Below the pieces are notes generated by a model. The model did no database searches. It was not told the DNA's origin and worked only from the letters and a program-made list of their open reading frames with translations. From Callipepla californica brunnescens (taxonomy: Eukaryota; Chordata; Aves; Galliformes; Odontophoridae): DNA of 64,000 nucleotides. The stretch covers positions 30,881,502-30,945,501 of the forward strand of contig JALIRH010000004.1 of the NCBI GenBank assembly GCA_023055505.1, written 5' to 3'. Both the position numbers and the translations under genes were made by a program. How positions within the stretch are numbered: the stretch's first letter is position 1; each line of letters begins with the position of its first letter. Shown here one piece after another: positions 1 to 14,751 of the stretch.

Positions 1-3000
1 TTCAAACACTTTGGCTGAATCTTTTTTGGGGAGGAGGGTTACATCTTATGGGTTGAAACTGTCTTCCCACTAGGCCAGTCAGTGTTATTTCTAATGAATG
101 CAGCAGGTACTTAGTATGCAATATATAGGTTTAATGTTATTCTAAATCTGGATCATTCTCCCATTCATCTAGAGTGCTTCCATGTCCTCACTTCTTGTGT
201 GCAAAATATCATTTCATTCATGACAGTAGACTTCTGTGACTATTAGTGACAAAGCCCTCCCATTCATGGTTTCCATTTCATTTAATTGTTCTGTATTTCT
301 GCATCTGCACATTTTATATTAGTATTTTTCAAATAATTTGCACTTTCAGATACGCATTCTTCCTGATACTGGAATAGGTTCCATTTTCTGTGGTTGATTC
401 TCTTGATAACCATATGATCGTATTCCTAGAAGTTTCATCCTTGCTCAATCATGCAGCTACTTTGTCTTGCAGCTTTGTGTCATTCCTGTACCTTCTAATA
501 AATCTCTTTAGTTGATAGATTAGTCTGAAGCTATTTCATACATAAAGCAGTAACTGCTTTCTGCAGTGTTTCAAGAAGATTTTAGTGTTTGGTTCTCTTA
601 TATAATCTCTAATTTTCTGTTGACTTTGTTCATAGTTCTATAAGTAACCACATCCTGTAGCTTTACAGTGAAAAAGAATAAAAGAAATGCTCCTGACATC
701 CCATCTTAAGGCTTAAATTGGTAAAGTTTTCAAAGGTGTCTCAGCGTAGTACTGTCATAAAGTAAAGCAAGTACCAAATACCATTTAGCAAATGTTATTA
801 TTTTCCCTTTTCTGAGGGGTTAAGTATTAAAAGTTTATGGGGAAAAGATACTAGATTCAATGAATAAAGGGGGGAAGCGATACTGTCATGTATAAGTTTT
901 TTATTTTGTTAAACTTGTTTCCTTATACATATGAAATCATATTCGTGCATGCTGAAAATGTGATAAATCTTAATTCTCAACCGTTTTTTCAGTATCTTAC
1001 TGTACGCTCTTTATGTGCTGCACAGGAAAATGATCCTCTTTTGTTTGAACAACTGTAAACAAAATCATGAGCTTGAGTGCATGATGACATGTTAGTTATT
1101 TGTCCCAATAAAATGTATAAAAGGTAGTAACCTAAGCTCTTGTGCAAAAGGCAAGCTACAGGGTCATTAAATAGCAAAGGTCTTGCTCTGACCCATCCAT
1201 GACCCTCTTATCTAAAACGCCTCTTAGAATTGATAGAATCTACTTTAGATTTTGGCTAGAGGAAACAAGGGATGTAATAACAGATCAGTATAAATACTTT
1301 AGAAAATCATTTATTTACTGAGGTAGTCTTTTTATTTTTTAAGTTATCCAAGTTTTTGTTCACAACTGGAGGACTAGCAAGTTATCATGAAAAGTACTGG
1401 TTGGAGTGGAAGGGCAGATAAATTTTAAAGGAAAACATTGAAACATTGGATCTTCAATATATTTTTGTAGACTAAATCTGATTCAGAAGCCCTGGGATGC
1501 TGTATGTTTACTTCTTGTCTGTCTTTCTACTATTATCTGTAAATCTTTCCTAGTCTTTTCCCAGATGAGAAGCTTCTTTAGCTTTTAGAGTGAGATGAAC
1601 CTAAAAGTGCTCATGTCCAGAAAGTTAAGTTTTGTTCATAGCTACCATTTACTGGAAAGACTCAGAACTCAGTTTGACTCTCTCTTTTTATTAACATCTA
1701 TTTATTCGTTCTGTTGCAGAAGAGCATTTATGATTGTAAGTGTCTTATGCTTTTCCACACAAATAAAAGCAAAATCCTGTTTTTCCTTCTAAGTGTGTAG
1801 TTTTGCAGAGGTGTAAAGGAAAAGTGGACTCTTCTGTTCACGTGTTCAGGTTGCAAAGGGGAAGATATGTGCTTCTTGTGTACAGTAGGTGTGCATCTAT
1901 ATCCTGGCAGTACACAGGTCATTAGAACAGCTGCTTGAAGAGCAGAAAGAACAAATAGACTTGGATTTATTTTTATCTTCAGTAAAGTAAAACATTATTC
2001 ATCTCTTCTGGAAGACCTCCTCAGCTTCTCGGGTGAGATTGACTGTCAGCTGCGCTTGTGTTTTTCTATAGGAGAAAGCTTTATTTATAAACTTTTGTAA
2101 GTTATATGCTAGGGGTCTAGTGGCAAATTTGATAGTACTAATCAGTAATGCTGAGTTTCCAGACCTTAACTTAAAAAAAAAAAAAAAAAAAAAAACCAAT
2201 ATGCAGGCACAGCACTCATCCACCTATTCACAAGGTGAAATTATCTTTACTAATTAGTGCAAGCACAGAATTTTGGTATGTAAAGTATTTAACCTCATTT
2301 TATATTTTTCATAAGATTTCAAAAACATAAAGCAAGGTTCACATCAGCAGAAGTATATCAATACATTAACATTTCAGTTCAATATATTTTATGCTGATCT
2401 TCATATTTAGAAACACTGCATGCATTGCTACCTCTGCCATGTAGCTGAATCAAAATTGCTCAGTACACTAGAAAAAAATGAGCTATTCACTAGAAAAGTT
2501 TGACTTCTCCTGTAAAAGACTTTTGCAATTAACACTTAATTATCTTATGCCTCCAGAATTCAGCCAGCTGTATTCTTATTTGCAAGATTTGGCTTTCATT
2601 AGTGTAAGGTAAACATATCTTAAAAAGTAAAAGCAATGAAAAGGTTAAATTAGAAGAGAGCTGCCTTAAAACTTTGGCTGAAGTAACAAATGTTTTTGTG
2701 TAATAGTAAATAAGTGCATATCACTTCTCCTAATTTTAATATTGATGATATTAATTAACTGGTGATTTTGTTAAGCTGCTAAGCAGTCAAATTTGCAACT
2801 TTATATTTAACTCACAGACTCAAATTTCATTTTGTAGTTAGATTCAGTATATGAAGAAACCTACTGGGACTTCATTTTCTGAAATCTGTTGGTCTGTACT
2901 GGATTTCCCATCTCCGAAATTGCTTCTCTGCTCAAGAATAGAGGTCATCTTTCCCAGTTTCTCTAGTAATGTTCAGGTTCTGTTTGGTGTTATGAATTTG

Positions 3001-4081
3001 CCATTTCCCTCTGGGTCACAGTCAATTTGGTTATTTCAGTGCTTGTTTGTATCTGTTTATTAGAGAAATACTTGTAATACTGGATGTAATACTGTGAGGT
3101 ACTGTGATTTGTATGTGGAGTTTTTTCTTTCAATGCATCTTGTCCACACACTGAAGAATCATGAGAGCTTAATTTAAAAAATCATTACAGTTTAAACTAT
3201 TATTTGCATTAAAGGCACTAGGTGAACAAAGCTCTCAAACAATGAAGGTGATCTTGTAGATTAAGCCCTGATTCTTATTATATAGCAGTGACTGTGCTGG
3301 AGAGCAATCCTCCTGACATTAATAGTTACAATTGTAACTAAATTTTGAGGAGAATCAAACCCTCTTCAACACTGGTCTAGAAGCTTGTGGGTTCCACATG
3401 CGCTTTAAAATTAAGGGAGCTAGGTCCCAAATGAGTGAAGCCACCAAAACACCTGGTGCCACACATGTTTTAGTGGTAGTAATCTCCACTCAGAGATTAA
3501 TGGAAATTGTCAAAATTTCTTTTCATAAAATATATATTTTGCAAGATAGAAGGTGATTGGGTAAAGACTTGCTGATATTTCACAATTCTTTCAGAAAAGC
3601 TTAGGCCAATAGACATAAATTCTTCTAATGCAGATATTTTTTTCTTATTATTTTGCTTTCTCGGTGAATGCTTTCATATCTCTTCAAAACCTTTCAAAAC
3701 CAAAAGTCTCGCTCAGAACACCTCTCCTTTAACAACAATTCTGAGTTCTCTGGAAAAAAAAACCCGAACAAATCTTAAAATACCTTTAAAATGTCCTGGT
3801 ACTTTAATCCTTCACCCCATCTCCTACCAGGAGGGGAATATTTAATGCAAGTTTCTAGTTTAAAAAATGAAACTGCATTTTCTTCCAATATTCAACAACT
3901 GAGTGAGCAGTTAGAATACAATTGGTTTCAAGTAGCTGCATTTTTTAAGACAAATAGGTTTCAAACTTTTTCCCTGGAAAAGGAGCATGTCATCTATAGG
4001 GGAGACAGTATACCAAATACTATTTATTTGTTTGGTTTTTTTTTAGTTGAACTTTTCATTAGCCTTTCAAGTATTAATTAT
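1..4081. other. AT-rich unique sequence, no gene seen
   Basis: No open frame longer than about 110 codons and none with recognisable domains. The only clear feature is a 23-bp poly-A tract at 2173-2195. It may be intron or sequence upstream of the coiled-coil gene. Confidence 0.6.
2173..2195. repeat. Poly-A tract, 23 bp
   Basis: An uninterrupted run of 23 A. No target-site duplication or retrogene body was recognised beside it. Confidence 0.95.
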
Positions 4082-4712
4082 CGCAGAATTGTAGGGGTTG
4101 GAAGGGACCTCTAGAGGTCATGAAGTCCAAACCCCTGCAAAGCAGACTCCCTACAGCAGGCTACACAGGTAGGCATCCAGGTGGGTCTTGAATATCTCTA
4201 GAGAAGGAGAATCTACAACACTTCGGGCATCCTATTCCAGTGCTCTGTCACCCTTACTGTGACGAAGTGCATAACTTCCTATGCTCAAGTTTATGGCCAT
4301 TTTCCCTTGTCCTGTCCCCACAGACCACTGTAAAAGAGGCTGGCCTGTGTCCCTTTGATTCCCACACTTGAGATATTTATAAATGCTAAAATCATCTCTG
4401 AGTCTTCTTTTCTCAAGGCTGAACAGACCCACTTTGCTCAGCCTTTCCTCACAGGGGTGATGCTCCAAGCTCTTAATAATCTTTGTGGCCCTCTGCTGGA
4501 CTCTCTCCAGGGGACTCCTGCCTTTTTTGTACCAGGGAGCGCAGAACTGGATACAGTACTCCAGGCAAGAGCTGACCAGGGCAGAGTAGAGGGGGAGGAT
4601 CACCTCCCTTGAGTGGCACTGGCCACTCTCTTTTTAATTCACCCCAGGATGCCATTGGCCCTCTTGGCTACCACACTGTTGGCTCATGGCCTAACTGTCA
4701 TCTATCAGGAGG
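4082..4712 (-). mobile_element. CR1 LINE, 5'-truncated, minus strand
   Basis: Read on the minus strand this is the 3' end of an avian CR1 retrotransposon. The reverse-transcriptase C-terminal region is clear: [16 protein letters not shown], then [18 protein letters not shown], then [13 protein letters not shown] and IYKYLKCG, over about 4600-4330. The 3' tail (cccttccaacccctacaatt) ends in a CR1-type octamer close to ATTCTGTG at 4082-4089. The upstream part (VVAKRANGILG) carries an in-frame stop and a frameshift before the LYSALV motif, and the distal part has another frameshift. The copy is therefore dead. The 5' end is lost near 4712, as is usual for CR1. An open frame of 123 codons on the minus strand (4232-4603) is this remnant and not a host gene. 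Confidence 0.93.
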
Positions 4713-6529
4713 CCATTATGTGCTAATATTTAAGAATAATTCATAAAGTAAATTGGTTTAGTTAGTTATCCATTCTTGTTTCTTACAGCTGAGCTGAGTA
4801 GTAGATGATGGAGGAAAGAGAGAGAAGAATACTGAAACCTTGAAAACACTGCTGATAGCTACTTCTCTTTGGAGTTGCAATACCGCAGTAACAGCAAAGT
4901 CACTTGTTTTCCAAACTAGATAAAATAAAATCTGTTTATCTACCCTATTAAATCTAGGTGCCAGCTTTCAAGCAGATGCAGTTATAAGCTCTGTAGATGC
5001 TAAATCCTGAAACGTTTGGTCTATAAACAAAAAGCTGACATCAAATATAGCATTGAGGCTAGACATAGTAATGGTGTGTATATGCTACATTCACAGAAAA
5101 CAGGGAGATGATTGCTCTTTTGTATGTTGCTTAGGGTTTTTTTCTTATGTTAGAGTATTAAAACAGATATTAAATTTTATCATTAATGCAGTGCGTGGTC
5201 TCTCTTCAAATCCCCTTAATTACAGATTGACTCCAAGGATTACACAGCATGGATTTTAATTTTAACTGAAACAAAAGGAAAAGCTGCTTAAAAATTATTC
5301 TTGCTGAGTGACTTGTTGGACCACGCAAGAATTTTTAACATCTTTTCATGAGTGTTGTCAAATTTTTTGAAACATTAGAGCAAAAGAACTAAGTTCACGT
5401 TCGAACTCCAATTATATCATGTCTACTTCCCAAATAAAATGTTTTATTAACTTTGTCCTCAGGCAGGAATGTCTGCTTCTCATATTTTTGTTTTTTCAGT
5501 TATCCTTTAGGAGAAAAAGGCTGTAGTCTTGCTGAGATGTGTTTATGTTTGAAGAGAATGACATCAGACTTCATATTTCCTTTCTTTAGTAATTTATAAA
5601 AAATTACCAAGCAAAGTTGACGTTGTAGCTGCAGCAGCTTATTTCACACCCTTGCATTGTTACCATTGTAACCCCTATCTTTAGGGCTCAAGAGCTCCAC
5701 TCTGAAAATTTTATTTCAGCCTAAGAGTTAAAATAGCATGTCTCAGTCCAGAAACAACATTTTCTCAAACTAGGGCCTAATCCAGTAAGCCTCACTCAGG
5801 AAGCTACTTCTGTGAGTACATTTTATTCATCACAGTATAACTTGCAGGATCAGGGCCTCATTCTTTAATCAGAGGTTTCTTTCCCCACTTCTTAAAAGAT
5901 AACGTCAGCTTCTCAACTTATTTCATTTACTAATGCTTATTTTTCACAGTTAAAGGTTACTAGAGCTTCTTTACAGTTTTACTATCCAACACCTGGCAGT
6001 TCTTTGAGATGCATAGGAAAAAAGAAGTTGCTTTCCAAGCTGCATCAAATAATAAATCCCAAAGCTGAGTGTCTGTGACTTCTCTTGTAGTTAGATGCAG
6101 CTGAAAGCGTCCCTTGCCTCTCAAAACCTGAACTGCATTTTATTTACTTTGAAAATCATCCCCTTTTGTGGCTAATAACTTTGAAAACAAAACAATACAG
6201 TACAAAAAATACAAAATTAGTTTTTGTCCAGGAGATCGCTTTAGTGTTGAGGGATAGATCTGTCATTGCTGTTTAATGATAGTTAGTGGTTTGATAAAGT
6301 TCCCTTAACTCCGGTTTGTTAGCTTAAAACATGCTTCCTGAGGCTTCCCAGATCGTCAGGTAAATAATGCCATTATTGCTGCGTCTATGTACAGGGTGAA
6401 ATTTTTGCCCTTAGAAGGGTTATTTCAACAAGCTTTTCTTTCCTTTGTCTTCAGCTTTCTCTGAGCTGTTGCTTTCAGAATGTTTAATGGCTTTCTTCAG
6501 CGTATTCATGCACTTTTTTTTTTTTTTTA

Positions 6530-6960
6530 ATGAATCAAATTAAACTCTGTTGCTTTGCATTATAGCCAAGTATAAATCCTTCCTATTTTAACAGAAAAGT
6601 ATTTCTAATGCAAACCAATGAACAGGTTAATTTATACACAATGTTGTTCAGTCTAATTTGTCCATTATGTGCAATAATCTCAACAGTATATGATTTTCAA
6701 ATCATACGTGCTTAATGCAGAGGCCAGAAATGGCAACAAATGAGGCTAAATTGTGAATGCACTTGCTTTTTATGGCTTTTGCTGCAATCTTAGCAGATGT
6801 AGGCTAAGTGTGCTTATGTGCACAATTTAATTATTTGTTAGGTGATTTGAGTGTCACTGGTTGGTACAGAAATGTACTATTACAGTTGTGCTATGTTGGC
6901 TGGATGCAGTAAACATTTTGCATGTGTTACTGGTTAAACTTCTAATAAAGTCTACAAACT
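6530..6960. promoter_or_regulatory. Possible conserved non-coding element
   Basis: This block is unique and repeat-free, rich in octamer- and homeodomain-like words (tgctttgcat, taatttgt, tttaattatttgt), with balanced composition and no long open frame. It resembles vertebrate developmental enhancer sequence. That is an impression from word content; conservation was not tested. Confidence 0.25.
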
Positions 6961-8507
6961 AGTGCCTAATTTGAACGTAAAATGCCCTACAGGGAATGAC
7001 GATGTCTGTTTTTTAATGTAAAATTTAATTTTTGCAGGTCATCTTTTGAGGCCTATTCTGTGAGATTGTGAGTGGTTTTGAGTGCCCAGGGAAGTTAACA
7101 GGGGATAAGGAGGCTCAGGGCCTCTCAGAGAGACCCACTGATGAATAATACTAACTCCTAAACGTATTGGACAAAATCCGGAAAAAAAAAAATCCTATCT
7201 GCCTCCTAACATAAATAAATATGTGCATGAGCACTGCCTATCTTACAAAGTAGTTCATGTTTGTTTAAGTTAGAGCACAGGACGCGCAGACAGTCTAGTG
7301 TCTGGCTTTTGAAACAGGAGTGTGTAAGCATCTGTGTCAAAGAGAAAATCGTTCAGGAATCTGAAGGCTGGGACTGACAGAAAAAATCATCCTTTGCAAT
7401 AAATAAGACCTGATTTTGACATATAGTATTGCTGAAAGATAACATTTGTCTGCAGCACATTCACTGTTGACATAGGTGTGAGGCTTGCACAGTTTTCCAT
7501 ATAAGTGATTAGTGTTTTTTGCTAGATTTAGATTTTGATATTTAGATTGTGAACCAGTTCAGCACTTTGAGACAAGGAGTGTTCTTGGGGCTGTAGATTC
7601 AGTCCAACTGTCACCATCTCTCTTTCATGCACCAGGGATAAAATTGTGACTGTCAGCAGTGGTTTCTTTTTTTCTAGTTGATTACTATTTCCTTTCTTCT
7701 TTTCATATAGACTGCATATGTAAAGACTAATGTAATTTTTGGGAATTAGGTCACCTTTTGCTTTGCATAGTTTTTCTTTAGTCTGTAGTTCAAATCTGCT
7801 TATCAGGATGTGGCATTTCCTAGAACAGCTAATTTTAAAGTAAGTGCATGTTCAGTTCTGTACGTATTCTTGCATAATAATAAATCAAGATTCATTCCTT
7901 TAGTTTGGAGGATTTGGGACTTTTTATTGTTTGTTGGGTTTTTTGTTGTTTTTGTGTTGTGTTTTTTTTATCCTCTTATCCACTGGATTAAATCTCTTGT
8001 TTAGTTATTGCAAAATCCCCCAGATGTCTTTCATTGAACATGAATCATGAAAATGAGGAGTTTGAATTACATTTTGAGGAAGGAAATGTTCAATTTGAAA
8101 GATAGTGTTTACAGGTAAATCAGTGGACACTGAAAATAAAATAATTAGAAATAGAGTGGTTCTTTTGTATGTAACCGATTTGTAGTTGGTTACATCTGAG
8201 GAGGAATGAAAAAATGACCTCTTTGCTTGAGATTTTCCAAACAATGCTATAAGCTCCAAGTTATTCTGAGGTGGTGAAAGGTGAAACATTTGACATGTTC
8301 TTTTGGGGCAATGCTTTAAAAAAAAGAGGGCGGGAAAGAGGCGTTGCCACATCAGAGTTAAGGGTGTTTGTGGTTGTCCGTGACAGCGGCTCCAGTTTTA
8401 GAACACCTGTGTTTACCTTCCAGCTTTTCTCAATTGGCCTGAAAGTGGCCTAAGAATGGCACAGACAGAGCTGCAATGTGGCTGTGTTGCCTTTGTAACA
8501 CACATGC

Positions 8508-8532
8508 AAAAAAAAAAAAAAAAAAAAAAAAA
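8508..8532. repeat. Poly-A tract, 25 bp
   Basis: An uninterrupted run of 25 A following cacatgc. Confidence 0.95.
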
Positions 8533-11500
8533 GACAGAGATAAATCTCTTATTTTGCAGGTAATCATTAACTACGTTTTTGTGCCAACCTGAAAACATAT
8601 GGAACTTTTCTGAATTTTCCAGTCTCTCAGATTGTGCCTATATTTTTTTCCTTATCTATTAAACTTTTTTTTAAATCTCATTTGCCATTTATTTCCTAAC
8701 AAATACAGAGTTAACTTAGTGGAGTTTTTAAATTACTGTTAGTTTTAGTTGTAAAAATAATACAAAAAAATAGTAATTTTGTTGCAAAATGGTATCTCTT
8801 TCCAGCACTTGGAAATATTTTTAACTGGTTTAGCACCTTGTCTGCCTTTCTGCTCCAAATGATATGCGTGATATTCCTGTTTCTAGAAATATGTCTGCCT
8901 CATAATTACTATGTTGTGGGCTTTCTTGTGGAACTCTCCATAAAACTTAGGTTTTGTTTTTCTGAAGTAGAAGGAAAGAACAAATGAGAACAGTGCTGAT
9001 ACAGAGGCACAGGTGATTCCTCCCGTAGACTGATTCCTTCTTAGAATTAAGAGCATGAAGGACAGCTTTGAGGTCACTGCAGGAGGTGAACAACATGTAA
9101 CCCTTACTCAAGGCACTGAACCTAACCAGAGCAAAATTACTTTTCTGCTGCTGATCTCATTCAACATCTCAACAGAGTAAAATGGGATCTGGCCAGTCCT
9201 CTCTGGAGTGGGTACTTTGAATAAACCAAGAGACTGCCCTAGAATGATCTCCTTTGTGCTGTGCAGGAAAACAGACACCTCTGCTCTCTTGTTAAGAGAG
9301 AGGTAGATGGGGAGCTAATATTCAAAATATGTCTCCATGGTTTAGATGCCCCTTTTTCATGCATTTATAATGGTGACTAACTCACTTCTTTTGAATCTCT
9401 CTAGGTACCCATCTTGAGCTGCCTCTGTACTACTAAAAATCTGGCTGGTCATTTTCTGACCTCTTAAAATTACTCCCTGCTCCGTGTGAAAACTGATAGT
9501 TAAGTAAGAGAAAAATTAAAGATGGCAGTTTCTTATTGGTTAAAACTTGAGTGGTTTAAAAATACATGTATTCAGTTTTCCACATTGATTTGTTCTTTGA
9601 AACTACAACGAGGAAGAATCTTTATAAAACTCATGTCCAAACAGGATAAAACCATGGCTTGTTAATTCTGCCATGTTGTGTGTTGCTTCCTTCATAGAAG
9701 GAAGCAGTTGATTAAACCTACATGTGCATTTCTGGATTCTGGTGATAGGAATTTAGTACACAGATCAAGAATGCAGTCTTGAGGGAATTTTTCTATTCTT
9801 CTACCTTTTCTTCTTTTTTCCTTCTTAAAGAAACTTTAAAGAAACTCACTAAACTTCCCCTTTTTATTCAGTCTAATTCAGTCTTCTGAGTTGTTAAACG
9901 TACTCAGAATTTACTCTCTCCCATCACTTCAGGTACTATTTTGAGATTCTGGTACAACATTTTCTTAACCTTCTGCTCCATCTGCTCCACAGTCAAGAAG
10001 TGGTCCTACATGGAACAGGATCATCCTGGAATTAGAAAGGTTAAAAGCAATTAATTGTTTCCTCCCAGTGACTTAGGGTGGATTCTGTCTTCTAAGTCAT
10101 TCTCATTGCTCAGTCAAGGGTCTATGACGTTAAAATATCCATGGAATGCCACAGAGTCATTACGGACTCATTACAGATATAAGACAGAATCAGCCATCAA
10201 AGAAAAGCCATAATTATTTAAGCAATAGACCAATTGTCATCTTTGGGAAGTTAAACACAATGTGACTCCAGCCGCATGGGTTCTCTGATCTCGACTCAGT
10301 AACAGCGTTAGGGTGCTACTGATTGCAAAATTGATACCTAGTATCTCGCTGTTTGATTTAGACTCTCAAGAAGGGCCAGTCTGGGCCCTTAGAGTGAACC
10401 TGCAAAGCAGCCTCCTGGGGTCCTTCCTAAATCTACTGGGTTTTGCACTTTAGCTATTCCTTATACTGGATCACATCAGTATTGGGCAAGCCTTTCTGAA
10501 GGAAATAAAGCTTAAAAAGGTAAAATACAGGCAAAATACAGAAGTTGCACAGTGAAGTTTTGTTCTGTTTCCTACTCAACAGCACATTCTTTGCTTGCTC
10601 CTTGTGTTATGACTAAATGTGTTGCAGAGTTTACTTCAAGACTTTAATCAAACTGTTTCATCCAAAAGCCTAATGATATTTTTGGGTTGTCTAGAGCTTG
10701 TTTTGAAAAACCAAGGGCAGATATACCACATAGAACCTCTGTCACTATAATTAATGGGTATTGTTTCTGTCTCAGGGAGTATTTTAGGGAGAGATTGCAC
10801 TTTCAATAAATGGTTGGACCAAGCAAGACACTCTCCATGGCCCTTCTTTTCTAAAATGAATTTTTTTAAAAACTGTTTGAGTGGCCCAATGCAGGTTTCA
10901 TTCAGTACAGCCTCTGGTTCTGTATGGACTATGGGTGTTGTCTCATCTGTTCTTATTGCAAGTGCAGTCTGAGAGAAACCAATTTATTTGTCTCGTTTCT
11001 AAAACGTGTCAGTATCTGAGATTTGCACAGCACTTCATTTGTATTTGTAAACTTCATACGGTGGATTTGGTTTCTATGTTCAGTTGTTGATTTGGGAAAG
11101 CTACTTTTTTAGCCACCTGATACATTGCCTTCTATATCTGATCTTCTCAGTGTGGTTGCCACCTGCAAAATCTTTACTATACATGCACATATGTAATTTC
11201 TAAACGCTGTTGGTCTTTCACTCACTGTAAAAACTCAAAAACAAAGCAAAACAAAAAAGCACCCTACACTATTTATTTTTCAGTCAAGAGACTGAACAAG
11301 AAAATAAGATAGAGTTTCACATATGCTCTACATTTAGGTCTGTGTTTGCGTCAATTGTTTATACAGTGTACGCGAAACAATTGTTTAAATATGTCCAAGT
11401 TTGCAAATGTGAGGCTCATCTTCATCTTCTTGATGACCTTTCATTTTTCTGTTCTTTTCATGTGTACCAATGTGACTGGAAGCCATCTGTGGTTTATAGA

Positions 11501-14346
11501 TCACAGCCTCTTCTGGATAGAAATGATTTCTCAAGAGTGTACTACATGAGAATGTACTACCTTAATTTTAATAGAGGGGGAAAAAGAGAAGGGGTTTTCA
11601 ATGAAGCAGGCTGTTTCCTAAGAAAACGAAGAATATATGATTATACAGTCTTTAGTTTTTACGTTACGATTTTAGCTGTTTTCAGCCAAACCTGACAGAA
11701 GAATAATGGCTCTATCTCTAAGAGGATTCTCTCTCGATGTCCCACTTAAGGAAGATATGGGAAGAACTTGTATCAGCAGTTATTACCATTAAGCAAGAGA
11801 CAGCTGTGCAGCAATAGGTAACTACTATACAAGTGATGAAAGAAAAAGGTAAGAGGAGCTGTAGACTGAGCTGGAGATATATATTAGAATGCTATACACA
11901 GGTAGAATTCAAGAATTCTATAAGAATATTGGAAGAAATATGAGAATGTTATTATGAGGAAAGGTAATATAAGGAAAGTGTAAGTGAGAGAGGTTGAAGT
12001 ATCAGGCAAGGCTTCCTTAGTATCACAGGTAGAAACCTGACTTGGTTTGCATACTTGTAAAGAGGTCCTTTTCCTCCAGTGAATTATAAATATTTTAATC
12101 TCAGGTTTTTAGTTGTTTCTTCTATATTTCAAACTGCTCTATGTAGCAGTACAACTGCAAATTTAAATCTTCTGAGCATAGTGAAGAGTTTCAATCATTT
12201 CTCTCTGTTGCTCTTTTTATGCTACGTTTAAAGTGATGACATTAAGATTTGAAGAGTTTTTAACTTACCAAATTAATATCTCTCATTAGTTTTTAATAGC
12301 ATGAATGTCAGCTGATCTCTGGCGGTTTTCTGGGGAGTATTGGAGATTAAGTGGTGGTACTCGAATTAAGTTGATGTTGAAAAGATGCTGGCACCAAAGC
12401 CACGTCTCATAGTTCTAAACTCATTCAATTCTGTGCTGAGAGACTTAGTCAGTGTAATTTCTGACTGAGAAAATTATTTAAGGAATTACTTTTTTGTACT
12501 TTTAAGACAGTTAAAAAGAAATTATTTTCTGAACTTATTTTCTGATACTTGGAATATGTTAAGTTACGTATCCTTAGGAGAATAATCACTTTAATATTTC
12601 AATATTAGAAGCTTTTTAGGTATATTTTCTTTATGCAAATACATCAAAACAGAAAGGTTAGAAAAGATTTTTAAAATCACAGAAAATTTGATAGACAAAA
12701 TAAAATAGAATGTGAAATAGTATTTCATTGATTTTTCATATTTTATTCTGTTCCTTCTATCTTTTGTCTTAAATCTGAAGAGTGCATTGAGCTTCATGTT
12801 CTTCTTTTCTATTTTTCCTTACAAGTTATCATTTCTCCTTTCTCACATCTTACACCATGCCTTCAATATCACACAGCTTTCTTCTTTTCTCTAGTGTCAA
12901 AAATGTTTTTTTTTGTCTCCCCTCATTGTTCTCCTAACTTATCCTTCCCTTTTTTCATCCTGGATGTTTGTTTCTTCCTCATCTGTCTCAGCCACTTCAT
13001 TGCAACAACAAGAGCCTGAACATCCCCAGAGACTTTTGTCCCATACTAAGAGCCGTACCTAAGATACTGGTATTTTCGTGTATGTTGGCTTTAGTTGTTC
13101 TGTGAAGCAGAAAGATTACTTCAGGTTCCCACTAATCAAGCGGAAAATGGATGACATGAGCAAGATGTGAAAAGCTCATTGGTAGCCCCTGGAGAAGTAT
13201 TGCATTCTAAGTTGACAAATTGCAGGGGATTTAAGGAGTGCATGATAGGGCAAGCAAACGGTCTGGTTTTCCACAAAGTTGTTTGTCAGAACATTTGTTC
13301 TTTTAGGAACAGACAATTGTTTTGAATATTTCATTCATGTAGAATTCAGTCTTGTTTGCTATGCATGCCAAAAGTTACACTGAAGTAGTCAGTTAATGAG
13401 GAGTTAACATCAATTCTGGCATTTCTAAAGTGAGCATCTTCATTTACTCCTCTTTCCCCTGTAATTGTACGTTAACAATTTTCATTACAGGATCATGTGT
13501 GCTTTAATTCACAGCATTCCTGCTCTACACTGTATCCAGAGAATAGCCAATCAATATCTATATTTTTGTCTTCTTTGTTAATTATGTATGCCAATCTCTT
13601 GTTTACTGGATGCTGTTCAAACCTTTCCCTGAAAACTGAATTTTGAATAATCATCATGGCGATTTTCTGTAATATCCAGTGTTATAAGAATGAAAGGTTT
13701 AATAAACAACTATACCTTGTATTCCTGCAGGTACATTTTCTTCGTGTTTCTTGGGGAAGCAAAGACATGAAGAAATTAAGCTAAAACTAGCCACATAGAT
13801 ATTCATAAATATTTGAGACATACAAAATGTTCCTTCTGGAACATTTATCATTCATAAATTCCTATAATTTAAGGCCGAGCCCAGAACCCATTTCTAAGAA
13901 AATAAAGATGCATTTTGCAGTATTGTTACTCAGAGCTATACATGGAGTAAAATCACCCTAATTACCACATAGACATAATTTGTTTTGCTATGCATACACT
14001 AAAAGATTGCATCTGTAACAGTTTTTTCACAGCATTACATTGTTACCTTGTACTGAAGTCCAAGATGTTGTTTACAGTCAGTGCTTTTTCAGAATGCAGT
14101 AACCCTTTCTATATGTGTGACCTGTGTCCACTGTTCTTAGACTGAGAACTTTCTATTGGGTTTTATTAAAATACATTCAATTTGAGCACACCTAGTTATC
14201 AACCAGAACATTGCTTCAGCATTATTTCCTTACTTTTTATTCAGTGATGAATGCCTCTTGAAACACAGTTTTGATTTTTTTTTTTTCTTTAACTGTGGGC
14301 TCACTCTGAATCCACTTAGGGAGAGTTTTGTTGCTGTATTTTGCTC

Positions 14347-14368
14347 TTTTTTTTTTTTTTTTTTTTTT
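14347..14368. repeat. Poly-T tract, 22 bp
   Basis: A run of 22 T; a shorter T run lies just upstream at 14275-14286. Confidence 0.95.
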
Positions 14369-14751
14369 AATCAGACAGCTATGTGATAATAAGTCAAAGT
14401 CTGACAAATCTTTGTATGACATCTGTTTCTAATCTCATCAAAGGGAGAAATCAGATTTATTTGACAGGACCTATTTTACACAAAAATATGTTGACTGGGA
14501 GTAATTACATTCTTTCATTAAATTCTGTATTAACTGAATCCAGTCTTTTCAATTATTTGGCCCAGTATTTATCCCACTCATCAACTTTTTTTTTTTTCCA
14601 GGAGTGTCTTTGTATTTTAAAATTGATTAAAACCAAACATTGTCTAAACAGGGACCTTATCTAACAACCTGAGTTAAAAACTACTGTAATCTGTAAAAGT
14701 TCTCCTTAGATAGCTAGGGAAGTGAAAAGTGCTTATTAATTCTGTGTAAAA

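Larger units (their letters stand above)
4713..14751. other. AT-rich unique sequence, no gene seen
   Basis: About 10 kb with no exon that I can support. It contains T/A homopolymers (6514-6528, 8508-8532, 14347-14368), a G/T-rich tract near 7921-7972, and a motif-dense block at about 6530-6960 that could be a conserved non-coding element. A small inverted repeat (TAGAATTC-AA-GAATTCTA) lies at 11903-11920. Confidence 0.55.

Noticed and set aside
4355..4612. 85-codon plus-strand frame
   Set aside because: Antisense shadow of the minus-strand CR1 reverse transcriptase.
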